From Corynebacterium aurimucosum (lineage in GTDB: Bacteria > Actinomycetota > Actinomycetes > Mycobacteriales > Mycobacteriaceae): 64,000 bases of DNA. The stretch's first letter is position 1, and each line of letters opens with the position of its first letter. Made by a program: the position numbers and the translations under genes. The notes beneath the pieces were generated by a model, which was given only the letters and a program-made list of their open reading frames with translations, was not told where the DNA came from and ran no database searches. Positions 55,689 to 64,000 of this stretch are shown here, one piece after another. The stretch covers positions 186,001-250,000 of the forward strand of contig NZ_CP047048.1 in the NCBI RefSeq assembly GCF_030408555.1, given 5' to 3'.

Positions 55689-56705
55689 ATGAGCACGTTT
55701 CACCTAGTTATCGCCGTTGGGGATGCCGCACTGCGAGCAGAAGCAGCTTCCGCGGCTGCTGCCAGTACTGCGGAAGTGAGCACCGTCGAGGATCCGCGGG
55801 ACTTTTCCCGCCACCTGCCGAAGGCGGATGCTGTCTTAGCTGATTCGCTGACGGCCCGTCTCGTGGCGGGGCATCCGCGTGTGTATTTCCTGGCGCTGGA
55901 TCCGGGGCCGATCGATTATGAGGCCGCACTCTGTTGCCGTGCGACTGCCGCCTTCATCGTGCCAGCCCAATCGAAAGAACTCCTGGGCGCATTAGCTGCG
56001 GACGCTACTCCTGAGACCACCGTGTCCACAGGTTTAACCCTGGCGGTGACCGGCTCCGCTGGGGGCTTAGGTACCTCGACCGTGGCGGTGGCGCTGGCCC
56101 GCGAGGCAGGCGCGGATCTCCTGGTTGATGCGTGCCCTTATTCCGGCGGCCTCGACTTGCTCACCGGCATTGAGAACAAGCCCGGCGCGCGGTGGCCGGA
56201 TCTCGCTGCGGGGACCGGTTCGGTTGATGCAGCAGACCTTGTCCGTGCTCTGCCCACCACTCCGGATGGCATCGCGGTTCTCTCAGCGGCGAGGTCTGCC
56301 AACGCGGAGGTGGTTGAGATGAGTGCCACCCGGCGCGCGGCCATTATGCAAGCTGCGTGTTTATACCCGGGGACCGTGGTGGTGGATTGCCCGCCGTGGG
56401 ATATCCCCGACGCGGCGGATCACGTGGTGGTGCTGACCGCCGCTGAGGTGCGGGCGGCCGCCGCCTGCGCGCAGCTGGTGGCAGAGCTTCGCGCCCGGCC
56501 GCAGGAGTGCTCCGTCGTCGTGCGCAACCGTCAGTGGGCGGGTCTGGACGCCAGCGATATTGCCACGGTGACTCATGCAGAACCCATCGCTGAGTTGCCG
56601 ACGATCCGTGGTTTGACCCGCACGGTGGAAACCAGTGGGCTGCCGCGTCAGCTGCCCCGAGCCCTTGTGCGTGCCGCGCGCCAGATGTGGGAGGCCGTGG
56701 CATGA
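55689..56705 (+). CDS. ssd: Ssd, septum-site-determining-like P-loop protein
   Basis: A 338-residue SIMIBI-class (MinD/CpaE-like) protein corresponding to Rv3660c. N-terminal receiver-like region (1-115) and an ATPase-like region with a deviant Walker A (GSAGGLGTSTVAVAL, about 124-138) lacking the usual Lys of GKT/GKS, and VVVDCPPWD as Walker B. In mycobacteria Ssd affects septation; its operon position with tadA also suggests CpaE-like pilus localisation. The ATG at 55689 is chosen by start of homology. It overlaps tadA by 4 nt. Confidence 0.85.
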   Translation: MSTFHLVIAVGDAALRAEAASAAAASTAEVSTVEDPRDFSRHLPKADAVLADSLTARLVAGHPRVYFLALDPGPIDYEAALCCRATAAFIVPAQSKELLGALAADATPETTVSTGLTLAVTGSAGGLGTSTVAVALAREAGADLLVDACPYSGGLDLLTGIENKPGARWPDLAAGTGSVDAADLVRALPTTPDGIAVLSAARSANAEVVEMSATRRAAIMQAACLYPGTVVVDCPPWDIPDAADHVVVLTAAEVRAAAACAQLVAELRARPQECSVVVRNRQWAGLDASDIATVTHAEPIAELPTIRGLTRTVETSGLPRQLPRALVRAARQMWEAVA

Positions 56706-57838
56706 ACCTGATCGATACGATGCGCACTATCGTGGCCGCCGAGCCGCAGCTGGCCCACGATGCACCGGCCTTGGCGCGGCGCATTCGCCAGGAGGCCGGA
56801 GTCATCAGCGATGTCGATGTGCTCGACCTTCTGCAGCGCTTGCGCCACGATTCCGTGGGCTTAGGATTATTGGAACCGGTCCTATCGATGCCGGGGCTGA
56901 CCGATGTTGTTGTTAATGGCCCCGATTCCTGTTTCGTCGATTGCGGGCAGGGCCTGCAGCCGCGTGATATCGGCTTTGCCGATGACGCCGAAGTACGCCA
57001 GCTTGCTACCCGGCTGGCTGCGGTGGCGGGCGTGCGGCTAGATGATGCGCAACCTTTTGCCGATGGGCGCCTGACCCGCCCCGATGGAACGAGGATCCGA
57101 CTTCACGCGTTGCTTGCGCCTCCTTCGGTAAGTGGAACCTGCATCAGCCTTCGTGTGTTGCGCCAGGCGCAAACCAGCCTAGAGGAGTTAATAACCAATG
57201 GCAGCATTGAATCCAGCCTGGAACATGTTTTGCGCGCCGTGGTTGAGCGCCGGGCATCCTTCCTGGTTACGGGAGGGACGGGCTCAGGCAAAACGACGTT
57301 GCTCGCTGCCTTGTTGGGGTGCGTGCCCGTCACCGAGCGCTTGCTCATCATCGAGGACACCCCGGAGCTTTCCCCGAATCACCCGCACGTGGTGACCTTG
57401 GTATCGCGCCGGGCCAACGCGGAAGGGCGCGGTGAGATTTCTATGTCGCTCCTGCTCCGCCAAGCGCTGCGCATGCGCCCAGACCGCATCGTGGTCGGTG
57501 AAATCCGCGGCGCAGAGGTAGTGGAATTGCTTGCCGCGCTCAACACTGGGCACGATGGTGGCGCGGGCACCGTGCATGCCAACTCTGTTGATGAAGTGCC
57601 CGCCCGCATGGAGGCCCTCGCAGCTCTCGGCGGGCTCGACCGCGTAGCGCTGCATTCGCAGCTAGCGGCCGCCGTGCACGTGGTTCTTGGGATGGAACGC
57701 ACGCCACAGGGGCGGCGTCTCGCGCACCTCGGTGTGTTGGAGGGAAACCCGGTCACGCCTCAGCTGGTATGGACGGCTGAAGATGGTCCGCTTCCCGGGT
57801 TTGCGCAGCTGTGTTCGCGGCTGGGGGTGGAACCATGA
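56702..57838 (+). CDS. tadA: TadA-like secretion/pilus ATPase
   Basis: Hexameric type II/IV secretion ATPase that drives Flp pilus assembly. The 378-residue protein has the N-terminal domain (1-140), Walker A GGTGSGKTT (191-199), Asp box EDTPEL, Walker B with MRPDRIVVGEIRGAE and the His-box GTVHANS. ATGA overlap with ssd and the same with tadB show tight coupling. Confidence 0.93.
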   Translation: MNLIDTMRTIVAAEPQLAHDAPALARRIRQEAGVISDVDVLDLLQRLRHDSVGLGLLEPVLSMPGLTDVVVNGPDSCFVDCGQGLQPRDIGFADDAEVRQLATRLAAVAGVRLDDAQPFADGRLTRPDGTRIRLHALLAPPSVSGTCISLRVLRQAQTSLEELITNGSIESSLEHVLRAVVERRASFLVTGGTGSGKTTLLAALLGCVPVTERLLIIEDTPELSPNHPHVVTLVSRRANAEGRGEISMSLLLRQALRMRPDRIVVGEIRGAEVVELLAALNTGHDGGAGTVHANSVDEVPARMEALAALGGLDRVALHSQLAAAVHVVLGMERTPQGRRLAHLGVLEGNPVTPQLVWTAEDGPLPGFAQLCSRLGVEP

Positions 57839-58584
57839 TGTGGCTATTCTTCGCGGCGGCGTGTTTGCTCTCGCAGCCGCCTTCGGTGACGCGGCTGGAA
57901 TCGCCGAAACCACGTTCGCTGGCGCCTGCGGCGGTGTTTCTCGGGGTTGGGTGCTGTGTCTTTTTCGGTCGGCCCACTGTTGTGGTGGCGGTGGGCTGCA
58001 TTGTGGCCTGTGCGCTGTGGTTTGCCAATGACCTGGCAGCCGCCCGGCGCCAGCGCCGCGGTGCTGAGGCACTCGCCTCCTATTTTGGATCTATTGCCGC
58101 TGAGCTGCGGGCGGGCTCGACAACGGCGGGCGCGCTGCGTCGGGGTGCAGATGCCCTTCCTGACTCCACTCCGGAGCGTCTCCGTACCGCGTTGAGCACG
58201 GCAGCGGGTCTCGCGGCGCAAGGCGGCTCACCCGCGGTGGCCCTCACGGCACCGGAGGTTGCGCGCTATGCAGCGCTACTTACACTGTCCGGGCGCCATG
58301 GCGTGGCACTGGCGAGTCTCATTGAGCAGGCCCAAAGCCAGCTGGATACCGCGCGCCGCCACGCCGGTGAGACCGCCGCCTCTTTGCAGGGGCCGCAGGC
58401 CACCGCGGTTATCCTGGCGTGCTTGCCGCTGGCGGGCATTCTCATGGGTGGGGCGATGGGTGCGGATTCCCTGGGGTTCCTGTTGGGCGGTGGCTTAGGG
58501 GGCATGCTTCTCGACGTCGGCGTGGCACTCGTCTGCGCCGGCTTTGCCTGGTCGCGCCTCATTCTGCGGAAGGCGGCGCAGTGA
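57835..58584 (+). CDS. tadB: TadB-like inner-membrane platform protein
   Basis: A 249-residue T2SSF-domain protein with two N-terminal helices (about 1-65), a cytoplasmic helical domain (about 70-190; YFGSIAAELRAGSTTAGALRR) and two C-terminal helices (about 195-245). Shorter than proteobacterial TadB, as usual in corynebacteria and mycobacteria. Start overlaps tadA by 4 nt. Confidence 0.85.
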   Translation: MMWLFFAAACLLSQPPSVTRLESPKPRSLAPAAVFLGVGCCVFFGRPTVVVAVGCIVACALWFANDLAAARRQRRGAEALASYFGSIAAELRAGSTTAGALRRGADALPDSTPERLRTALSTAAGLAAQGGSPAVALTAPEVARYAALLTLSGRHGVALASLIEQAQSQLDTARRHAGETAASLQGPQATAVILACLPLAGILMGGAMGADSLGFLLGGGLGGMLLDVGVALVCAGFAWSRLILRKAAQ

Positions 58585-59141
58585 TGGTCTTGACTTATAT
58601 CTCCACTGCATTAATGGCCGCGGCACTCGCTGTTACCGCTTCCGCACCAGCTGGGCGGATTGCCGAGTCGGGGTCGCGCACGCCGCGCCCGAAGACGCCG
58701 CGCGATGGTCCAGCGGCGGACTATAGTGCGCTCGAAGCAGCCAGCGACCTCGAGCTCTTCGCTGCTTGTTTGGAGGCCGGACTCTCCACGCGAAGCGCCG
58801 TGGTGGCCGTCGCCGAAGCCTCGTCGCAGTGGTCGGAGGCGGCAGCACTCATTGGGGTAGGGGTTCCCATGAACACTGCGTGGTCGGCGTTGGCCAGCCA
58901 GCCGCATTTGGAAGAACTGGTGCGGCTTACGCAGCTGTCTGGTGAATCGGGCGCTGCCATGGCAACTGGGTGCCACCGGTTGGTGGCGCAGCTGCGTGCC
59001 GAAGCCTCGGCACAAGCTACCGCGCGGGCGGAGCGCGCTGGCGTGTTCATTGCAGCACCGCTGGCGGTGTGTTTCCTTCCCGCCTTCCTGGTCCTTGGGT
59101 TGATACCTGTCCTTATCAGCTTGGGGCAGCAACTTTTCTAG
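58584..59141 (+). CDS. tadC: TadC-like membrane protein
   Basis: A 185-residue T2SSF-type protein: N-terminal helix, cytoplasmic part with LELFAACLEAGLSTRSAVVAV, and C-terminal helices (AERAGVFIAAPLAVCFLPAF, LGLIPVLISLGQQLF). It overlaps tadB by one base. A gap of 90 bp, in which I see no clear promoter, precedes the flp-like gene. Confidence 0.83.
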   Translation: MVLTYISTALMAAALAVTASAPAGRIAESGSRTPRPKTPRDGPAADYSALEAASDLELFAACLEAGLSTRSAVVAVAEASSQWSEAAALIGVGVPMNTAWSALASQPHLEELVRLTQLSGESGAAMATGCHRLVAQLRAEASAQATARAERAGVFIAAPLAVCFLPAFLVLGLIPVLISLGQQLF

Positions 59142-59231
59142 GCCCGTTCATACCAATAATCGCTCAACTAACCACTCACCAATTCAGTAAACGCAACCTA
59201 CACAAACACAGGAAAGAAAGCTAGGTAAAAC

Positions 59232-59420
59232 ATGCAGAAAAAGTTAAACTACCAGTCACTATTAGGAAATGATGATGGTATGTCTACGATTGAGTACGCT
59301 ATGGGTTCGCTCGCGGCTGCAGCGCTTGCCGCGGTGCTCTATGCCGTGGTCAATGGCGGTGAAGTAACCAGCGCCATTACCTCCATCATCACCGACGCGC
59401 TGTCTAACACCCCGGGCTAA
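59232..59420 (+). CDS. Flp-type pilin subunit (DUF4244)
   Basis: A 62-residue pilin precursor with the class-IV prepilin feature GMSTIEYAMG at about residues 16-25: prepilin peptidase would cut after the Gly, with Glu at +5, followed by the hydrophobic helix LAAAALAAVLYAVVNGG. AGGAAAGAAAG serves as ribosome site. No prepilin peptidase gene lies in the window. Its stop overlaps the next ATG by one base. Confidence 0.87.
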   Translation: MQKKLNYQSLLGNDDGMSTIEYAMGSLAAAALAAVLYAVVNGGEVTSAITSIITDALSNTPG

Positions 59421-59743
59421 TGCGCGCGCTGGATGACGCCGGCTCCGTCACCATCGAGGCGGCCCTGTCGCTGTCCGCGCTCGTCATCGTTGCGGCGGGA
59501 ATCGTGGGTGGCATCGCCACGCTGTCGGCCCACCTCGCTGCCGTTGACGCCGCGGGCGCTGCAGCTCGCTCCGCCGCCATCGGCGTGGACTTTCAGCGCG
59601 AAGGAGTGACGGTGACCGTGAGCGAAGGCTCCGGCCTCATGACCGCTGAGGCCGCCGTGCCCGCACCCCTGGGAACCATGCGCGCGCAGGCGGTGTTTCC
59701 CGCGGAGATGGCAGCCGGTGGGGCCGCAGGGGCGCAGCCATGA
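59420..59743 (+). CDS. TadE-like pseudopilin
   Basis: The 107-residue protein has the TadE-type N-terminus DDAGSVTIEAALSLSALVIV (Gly, then Glu at +5) and a single hydrophobic helix, then a beta-rich extracytoplasmic part. Same position as Rv3655c. Probably a minor component of the Flp-like pilus. Confidence 0.83.
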   Translation: MRALDDAGSVTIEAALSLSALVIVAAGIVGGIATLSAHLAAVDAAGAAARSAAIGVDFQREGVTVTVSEGSGLMTAEAAVPAPLGTMRAQAVFPAEMAAGGAAGAQP

Positions 59744-60084
59744 GTCGTCATCAGCGCAGCTGGGCGCGGATCCTGGCGGGCGAGGAGGGCTATGCCACCG
59801 TCGTTGCCGCCGGGATCATCGCCGCGGTAGCTTCTTTGTTGTTGGCGGTCGCGGCCATTGCCTCACTCGTTGTGGCGCGGCACGAAGCGCAGGTGGCGGC
59901 GGATCTCGCTGCGGTATCGGGGGCGTGGGAGGTGGCCAAGGGCAGGGACGCCTGCACGAAAGCTGAGGAGGTTGCCGCGCTCAATGGCGCGGAACTCGAC
60001 TCCTGCGATATCGAGGGGCGCGACGTGGAGGTGACTGCCCGGCTGCGCGGGCGCAGCGCCATCGCCCGCGCTGGTCCGGTCTAG
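59740..60084 (+). CDS. TadG-like / Rv3654c-like secreted helical protein
   Basis: A 114-residue protein with EEGYATVVAAGIIAAVASLLLAV at the N-terminus, one membrane helix, and a segment ARHEAQVAADLAAVSGAWEVAKG typical of TadG-like helicase/secretion neighborhood proteins. Two Cys (DAC, DSC) may pair. Start overlaps the TadE-like gene by 4 nt; end overlaps the convergent helicase gene by 4 nt. Last gene of the tad operon. Confidence 0.8.
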   Translation: MSRHQRSWARILAGEEGYATVVAAGIIAAVASLLLAVAAIASLVVARHEAQVAADLAAVSGAWEVAKGRDACTKAEEVAALNGAELDSCDIEGRDVEVTARLRGRSAIARAGPV

Positions 60085-62456
60085 GAGGTCATGGTGACCA
60101 GCGCGCCGAGCAGCGCTACCGCGCCCGCCTTGTCCAGAGGGTTATTGCCGTTGCCGCACTTGGGGGATTGCACGCACGACGGACACCCGGACTCGCAGGG
60201 GCAGGAGCGCACGGCCTCAAAGGTAGCCTTGATCCACTCGGGGAAACGCCGGAAGCCTTCCTCGGCGAAGCCGGCGCCGCCGGGATGGCCGTCGTAAACG
60301 AAAACCGTGGGCAAGCCCGTATCGGCGTGTTGGGCGGTGGACACACCACCAATGTCCCAGCGGTCGCAGGTGGCAATGAGCGGCAGCAGCCCAATGGCGG
60401 CGTGTTCGGCCGCATGGAGGGTGCCTGGCGTGCGCCCGGCGGTGACTCCCATCGCTGCGAGTGCCAGCGGATCGATGGTGTAGGCCACCGCCCGGGTCAC
60501 CAGGCGCTGCTCCGGCAGGTCAAGGGGGATATCCTCGCCCACGGAGCCATCGGGAAGCTGAACCTGGTAGCCGGTGACCTTGTCGGTCACCTCCACCTCC
60601 AAGCTGGCCACCCACAGGCCGGGGGCGTAGTTCACCAAGTCATCGGCCTCGCGCAGGATGCGGATATCCGTCGTGGACTTCGGCTGCGTGGTGTAGTCCG
60701 GCGTCTTCGGTACGGCGAGGGCTACGCCTGGCTCGGCGGGAGCTGCGCCACCATCGCCTCCGCCGAGGTGAAGTTCCTCGATCACGAAACTTTCACCGCG
60801 GTGCAGGTACACCGCGCCGGGATGTACCTGGCTGACCGCGCGGGCTGCATCGATGGTGCCGAGCAGGCGGCCGTCGGAAGAATCGACAATCATGACCTCC
60901 TCGCCTGAGCCGCCGCGCAGCGAGACGGCCGTGTGCGCGGTCTCCGGGGTGAGCTCGCTGGAGCCAGCGGGCAGGGGAGCGGCAAACCAGCCCTGCGGAC
61001 GCCGGCGCAGCAGGCCCTGCTGGGCTAGGTCGTGGACCACGTCCTCGGCGTGGAAGGCGGTCACGTCGGCGTCGCTCAGCGGCTTTTCTACCGCCGCGCA
61101 GTACACGTGTCCGCCCAGGATATAAGGGTTAGCGGGGTTGAACACGCTGGCCTCGACCGGCCGGCCCAACAGCGCTTCCGGGTGGTGAACCAGGTAGGTA
61201 TCCATCGGTTCATCGCGGGCTACCAACACCACCAGAGAGCCCTGCCCGCGGCGGCCCGCGCGTCCTGCCTGTTGCCAAAAGCTGGCGACCGTACCCGGGA
61301 ACCCAGCGGTGACCACGGCATCCAGCCCGCCGACGTCAATGCCCAGTTCCAAAGCCGAGGTAGTGGACACACCGAGCAGTGAACCATCATCCAGTGCCTG
61401 CTCCAGCGCGCGGCGGTCTTCAGCCAAGTACCCCGCACGGTAGGCCGCAATCCGGCGCGCAAAATCCGGCCTGCCCAGCCTCCCGGAGAGCTCCTCCGCT
61501 GCCCGTAGCGCGGTGGTCTCTGCCGCGCGCCGCGAGCGCACAAAGGTCAACGTCCGCGCGCCTTGCGCCACCAGCGCGGCCATCATCCACGCTGCCTCCG
61601 TCGTAGCGGCGCGACGCACCGGGGCACCGTTCTGCCCTTCGATGCCTTCCATGAAGCCCGGCTCCCACAGCGCGACCGTCCGCGCACCCGTCGGCGCGCC
61701 ATCCTCGGTCACCGCGAGCACCTCGCGCCCCGTCAGCCGCGCGGTATGCCGCGCCGGATCCCGCATGGTCGCCGAAGCCGCAATAATGACTGGCCGCGAG
61801 CCATAGTGCTCGCACAGCCGCAGCAAACGCCGCACCACCAGCGCCACGTTCGCCCCGAAAACCCCGCGGTAGGCATGCGCCTCATCGATGACGATGAATT
61901 TCAAGTGCCTCAGCACCCGCGCCCACCGCTGATGCGCCCCCAGCAGAGAAGAATGAATCATGTCCGGGTTGGAAAAGATGAACCGCGCTTGATCCCGGAT
62001 GCCGGCGCGCGCTTCGGTGGGGGTGTCGCCGTCGTAGGGGGCGGGGTGGACGTCGCGAAGCACGGCGATATCCTGCGTGAGCTCCAGCACCGCGCGCAGC
62101 TGGTCCGAACCCAGCGCCTTCGTCGGCGTGATGTAGAGCGCGCACGCGGTCGAATCCTGCGCCAGGCGGGACAGGATGGGCAAACGGTAGCCCAGCGACT
62201 TTCCGGAACTCGTCCCGGTGGACACCACCACGTCGCGCCCCTCCCACGCGGCCTGTGCCACGGCGACCTGGTGGGCATAGAGCTTGGCCACACCCTGCTC
62301 CTCCAACGCCGCCCGCAACTCCGGCAGGACCCACTCCGGCCACTCGGCATAGCGCGCTGGCTGGGCGGGCAGGGTGGTGGAGTGCGTTAGCTCGGACTCG
62401 GGGAAACGCTCAACAAGGTGCTCGACGAGCTCCTCACCCAGAGGGTTCTCACTCAC
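60081..62456 (-). CDS. DEAD/DEAH superfamily 2 helicase, MrfA-like (DUF1998)
   Basis: About 791 residues: helicase N-terminal part with Walker A VVSTGTSSGKSLGYRLP, DEAH box VIDEAHAYRG, SAT motif IIAASATMRDP; helicase C-terminal part with STTSALELGIDVGGLDAVV and QQAGRAGRRG; and a C-terminal DUF1998 zinc module (CPCESGCPSCVQSPKCGNG). MrfA-type 3'-5' helicases with MrfB nuclease repair mitomycin-type lesions in Bacillus; the mycobacterial equivalent is Rv3649. The GTG at 62456 is chosen for its GGAGG ribosome site 5 nt upstream. Confidence 0.92.
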   Translation of the reverse strand: MSENPLGEELVEHLVERFPESELTHSTTLPAQPARYAEWPEWVLPELRAALEEQGVAKLYAHQVAVAQAAWEGRDVVVSTGTSSGKSLGYRLPILSRLAQDSTACALYITPTKALGSDQLRAVLELTQDIAVLRDVHPAPYDGDTPTEARAGIRDQARFIFSNPDMIHSSLLGAHQRWARVLRHLKFIVIDEAHAYRGVFGANVALVVRRLLRLCEHYGSRPVIIAASATMRDPARHTARLTGREVLAVTEDGAPTGARTVALWEPGFMEGIEGQNGAPVRRAATTEAAWMMAALVAQGARTLTFVRSRRAAETTALRAAEELSGRLGRPDFARRIAAYRAGYLAEDRRALEQALDDGSLLGVSTTSALELGIDVGGLDAVVTAGFPGTVASFWQQAGRAGRRGQGSLVVLVARDEPMDTYLVHHPEALLGRPVEASVFNPANPYILGGHVYCAAVEKPLSDADVTAFHAEDVVHDLAQQGLLRRRPQGWFAAPLPAGSSELTPETAHTAVSLRGGSGEEVMIVDSSDGRLLGTIDAARAVSQVHPGAVYLHRGESFVIEELHLGGGDGGAAPAEPGVALAVPKTPDYTTQPKSTTDIRILREADDLVNYAPGLWVASLEVEVTDKVTGYQVQLPDGSVGEDIPLDLPEQRLVTRAVAYTIDPLALAAMGVTAGRTPGTLHAAEHAAIGLLPLIATCDRWDIGGVSTAQHADTGLPTVFVYDGHPGGAGFAEEGFRRFPEWIKATFEAVRSCPCESGCPSCVQSPKCGNGNNPLDKAGAVALLGALVTMTS

Positions 62457-62547
62457 GCTTGCCTCCACTAATCTGCTGTAGGTGTCCAAACGTGGCACAC
62501 TGGTGCACTAGTTTGCACTACTTTATTTCCGCAAAGGACAACTCATC

Positions 62548-62751
62548 ATGGCATACGGTACCGTCAAGTTCTTCAACGCCGAAAAAGGCTACGGCTTCAT
62601 TGAGCAGGAGGACGGCTCCGGCGATATCTTCGTGCACTACACCGAGATCCAAGGAACCGGCTTCCGCACTCTCGAAGATAACCAGCGCGTCTCCTTTGAG
62701 ATTGGGGAAGACGCTAAGGGCCAGCAGGCCACCAACGTCGAGGTGGTTTAG
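62548..62751 (+). CDS. cspA: Cold-shock protein
   Basis: A 67-residue single OB-fold RNA chaperone with both RNA-binding motifs, KGYGFIEQ (RNP1) and DIFVHYTEI (RNP2). Corresponds to CspA (Rv3648c) beside the helicase. An AAAGGA ribosome site precedes the ATG. Ends tail to tail with the DedA gene, overlapping 4 nt. Confidence 0.95.
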   Translation: MAYGTVKFFNAEKGYGFIEQEDGSGDIFVHYTEIQGTGFRTLEDNQRVSFEIGEDAKGQQATNVEVV

Positions 62752-63377
62752 GGGGACTCGGCATAGCCGCGCCGGGTATCCCACCATTCCAGCAGCTTAT
62801 TCTGCCCCTTTTGCAGGCCGAAGCCGATGATGACCGCGGCGATGATGGAAATGAGCATGGCTATCGCGGGCGAGCCGGAGAAGGCCACGCCGCCGAGGTA
62901 ACCAATGGCTAGCGCCTGCGCTACCCACAGCAGCACCCCGAAGGTGTCGAAGAAGAAAAACAGCGGCCACGGGTAGCGCATCGAGCCGAGCAGAATCGTC
63001 ATGAAGAGCCGGGCCGAGGGGATGAAACGCGCAATGATGATCGCCGCGCCGCCGCTGCGCCGAATGTTGCGTTTAACCCACGTTAAGGCATCGTAGGCCT
63101 TCGTGCCTTTTTGGGCTCTATTTATAAGGCCAATGAGCCGCGTTCCCAGAAAGAAGCACAAGTTATCCCCCACAATGGCGGCAACCAGCGCGACGAAAAA
63201 CATGGTGGGAAGGTGGGGAAAACCTTGGGAACCAGACCAAGCGCCAACCATGTTGAGGGGAACCTCTGAAGGCAACACGGGGAAGAAGCAGTCGAGGAAA
63301 ATCAGCGAACCCACCAGCGGATAAATCCACTGGGTGGCCATGATGACCTCGAACCATGCAGTAATAGACGCAATCAC
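62748..63377 (-). CDS. DedA-family membrane protein
   Basis: A 209-residue SNARE-associated/DedA protein with five to six helices. Family marks: [15 protein letters not shown] near residue 33, [13 protein letters not shown], and [20 protein letters not shown] (re-entrant arginine loop). Members translocate or scramble phospholipid carriers such as undecaprenyl phosphate. GTG start at 63377; the ATG 12 codons later is an alternative. Confidence 0.88.
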   Translation of the reverse strand: MIASITAWFEVIMATQWIYPLVGSLIFLDCFFPVLPSEVPLNMVGAWSGSQGFPHLPTMFFVALVAAIVGDNLCFFLGTRLIGLINRAQKGTKAYDALTWVKRNIRRSGGAAIIIARFIPSARLFMTILLGSMRYPWPLFFFFDTFGVLLWVAQALAIGYLGGVAFSGSPAIAMLISIIAAVIIGFGLQKGQNKLLEWWDTRRGYAESP

Positions 63378-63464
63378 GCTGTCTCCCGGTTGTGTACTGT
63401 GAGGCGAATCCTCGGACGGCCAGTATAGACCCCCTGTTGTGTGGACGCGTACTGGCCTGAATAA

Positions 63465-63494
63465 CTAGAGTGAACCTCTATCTGTGTACTCTAG
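63465..63494. promoter_or_regulatory. Inverted repeat upstream of topA
   Basis: CTAGAGT (63465-63471) and ACTCTAG (63488-63494) form perfect 7-bp arms with a 16-bp centre in the short divergent region between dedA and topA. It may be an operator or a cruciform-prone site near the topA promoter. Confidence 0.35.
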
Positions 63495-63542
63495 GGGCAA
63501 TTGCCCAGCAGAGGACTAACCATCGGAAGGGATGAAGTCGAA

Positions 63543-64000
63543 GTGGCAGAAGCTACCGGCCCGGGGAAGACCCTGGTCATCGTCGAGTCAGCAACCAAGG
63601 CGAAGAAGATTCAGCCTTATCTCGGCGATAAGTACATTGTTGAGGCCTCCGTCGGCCACATCCGGGACCTTCCCCGCGGCGCTGCCGACGTCCCCGCTAA
63701 GTATAAGAAGGAATCCTGGGCGCGCCTCGGTGTTAACCCGGAGGATAACTTCACCCCGCTGTACGTCATCAGCCAGGACAAGAAGAAGAAGGTCGCCGAC
63801 CTTAAAGCCAAGCTGAAGGAATGCGACCAGCTGTATCTCGCAACAGACCCCGACCGCGAGGGCGAGGCCATTGCATGGCACCTGCTCGAGGTGCTCAAGC
63901 CCAAGGTGCCGGTGCGCCGCATGGTCTTCAACGAGATCACCAAGTCCGCGATCCTGGAGGCGGCGGAAAATACTCGTGAGCTCGATGAGAACCTCATCGA
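63543..64000 (+). CDS. topA: DNA topoisomerase I, N-terminal part (3' end outside window)
   Basis: Starts at GTG 63543 (GGAAGGG upstream) and is open to the window end, 152 codons. The Toprim domain is clear: [13 protein letters not shown] with the conserved Glu, GHIRDLP, and [16 protein letters not shown] with the DxDxE metal triad. The active-site Tyr lies beyond the window. Same position as Rv3646c relative to cspA and the helicase. Confidence 0.95.
   Translation, partial: MAEATGPGKTLVIVESATKAKKIQPYLGDKYIVEASVGHIRDLPRGAADVPAKYKKESWARLGVNPEDNFTPLYVISQDKKKKVADLKAKLKECDQLYLATDPDREGEAIAWHLLEVLKPKVPVRRMVFNEITKSAILEAAENTRELDENLI

Overview
The window is chromosomal DNA of a Corynebacterium. The evidence is the gene content and order: recR, gatD/murT, leuA, lysC-asd, sigC, katA, ponA, a whiB-family gene, glxR, nth, a marP-type protease, ssd/tadA, helicase, cspA and topA, which is the order I know from C. 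glutamicum and, in part, from Mycobacterium tuberculosis (Rv3646c to Rv3676). The sortase-assembled pilus locus, an IS1249-like element and the codon use point to the C. aurimucosum/minutissimum/striatum side of the genus. That placement is inference from memory, not a search.

Layout. 1-2029: the end of recR, then a small scrambled islet of a DUF3800 fragment and a DUF6973-like fragment fused head to head, a lipoprotein and a broken small frame. 2030-7421: the leftward genes gatD, murT, a degenerate DnaQ-like exonuclease and an unrecognised membrane protein. 7729-14430: leuA with a leucine-rich leader peptide, a polytopic glycosyltransferase-like protein, a DMT transporter, and lysC-asd with the internal lysC-beta start. 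14431-23650: a complete pilus cluster (tip-like pilin, shaft pilin, two class C sortases, base pilin). 23741-30966: YkvI-like transporter, sigC, katA, a YhgE-like protein and a DUF5129 protein behind a structured RNA leader. 31045-41335: tRNA-Pro, phosphoesterase, YqeY, ponA, whiB-family gene, DUF4177, RidA, metallo-beta-lactamase fold, glxR, nth, TlpA-like, CoA Nudix and MarP-like protease.

41336-49890 breaks the usual MarP to epoxide-hydrolase neighbourhood. It holds an HNH (DUF222/13E12) endonuclease gene split by a 1.3-kb IS3-family element, decayed tandem repeats, and an oligopeptide ABC transporter operon. 49893-52985 returns to conserved genes (hydrolase, holin-like, Rv3662c-like, HAD phosphatase). 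53103-53247 carries a convincing 6C small RNA with its own promoter and terminator, at the position where mycobacteria have it. A HEPN/Abi-like gene and an IS256-family element with 8-bp target duplication are wedged between this RNA and the ssd-tadA-tadB-tadC-flp-tadE-tadG-like operon. The window closes with an MrfA-like helicase, cspA, a DedA protein and the start of topA.

The observations I rate highest are the candidate cis-regulatory RNA at 29305-29406 (three-way junction plus terminator, class not recognised), the 6C RNA locus, the leaderless leuA leader peptide, the exonuclease-fold protein that has lost its catalytic acids, and the two insertion sequences whose exact ends and target duplications can be read from the sequence.
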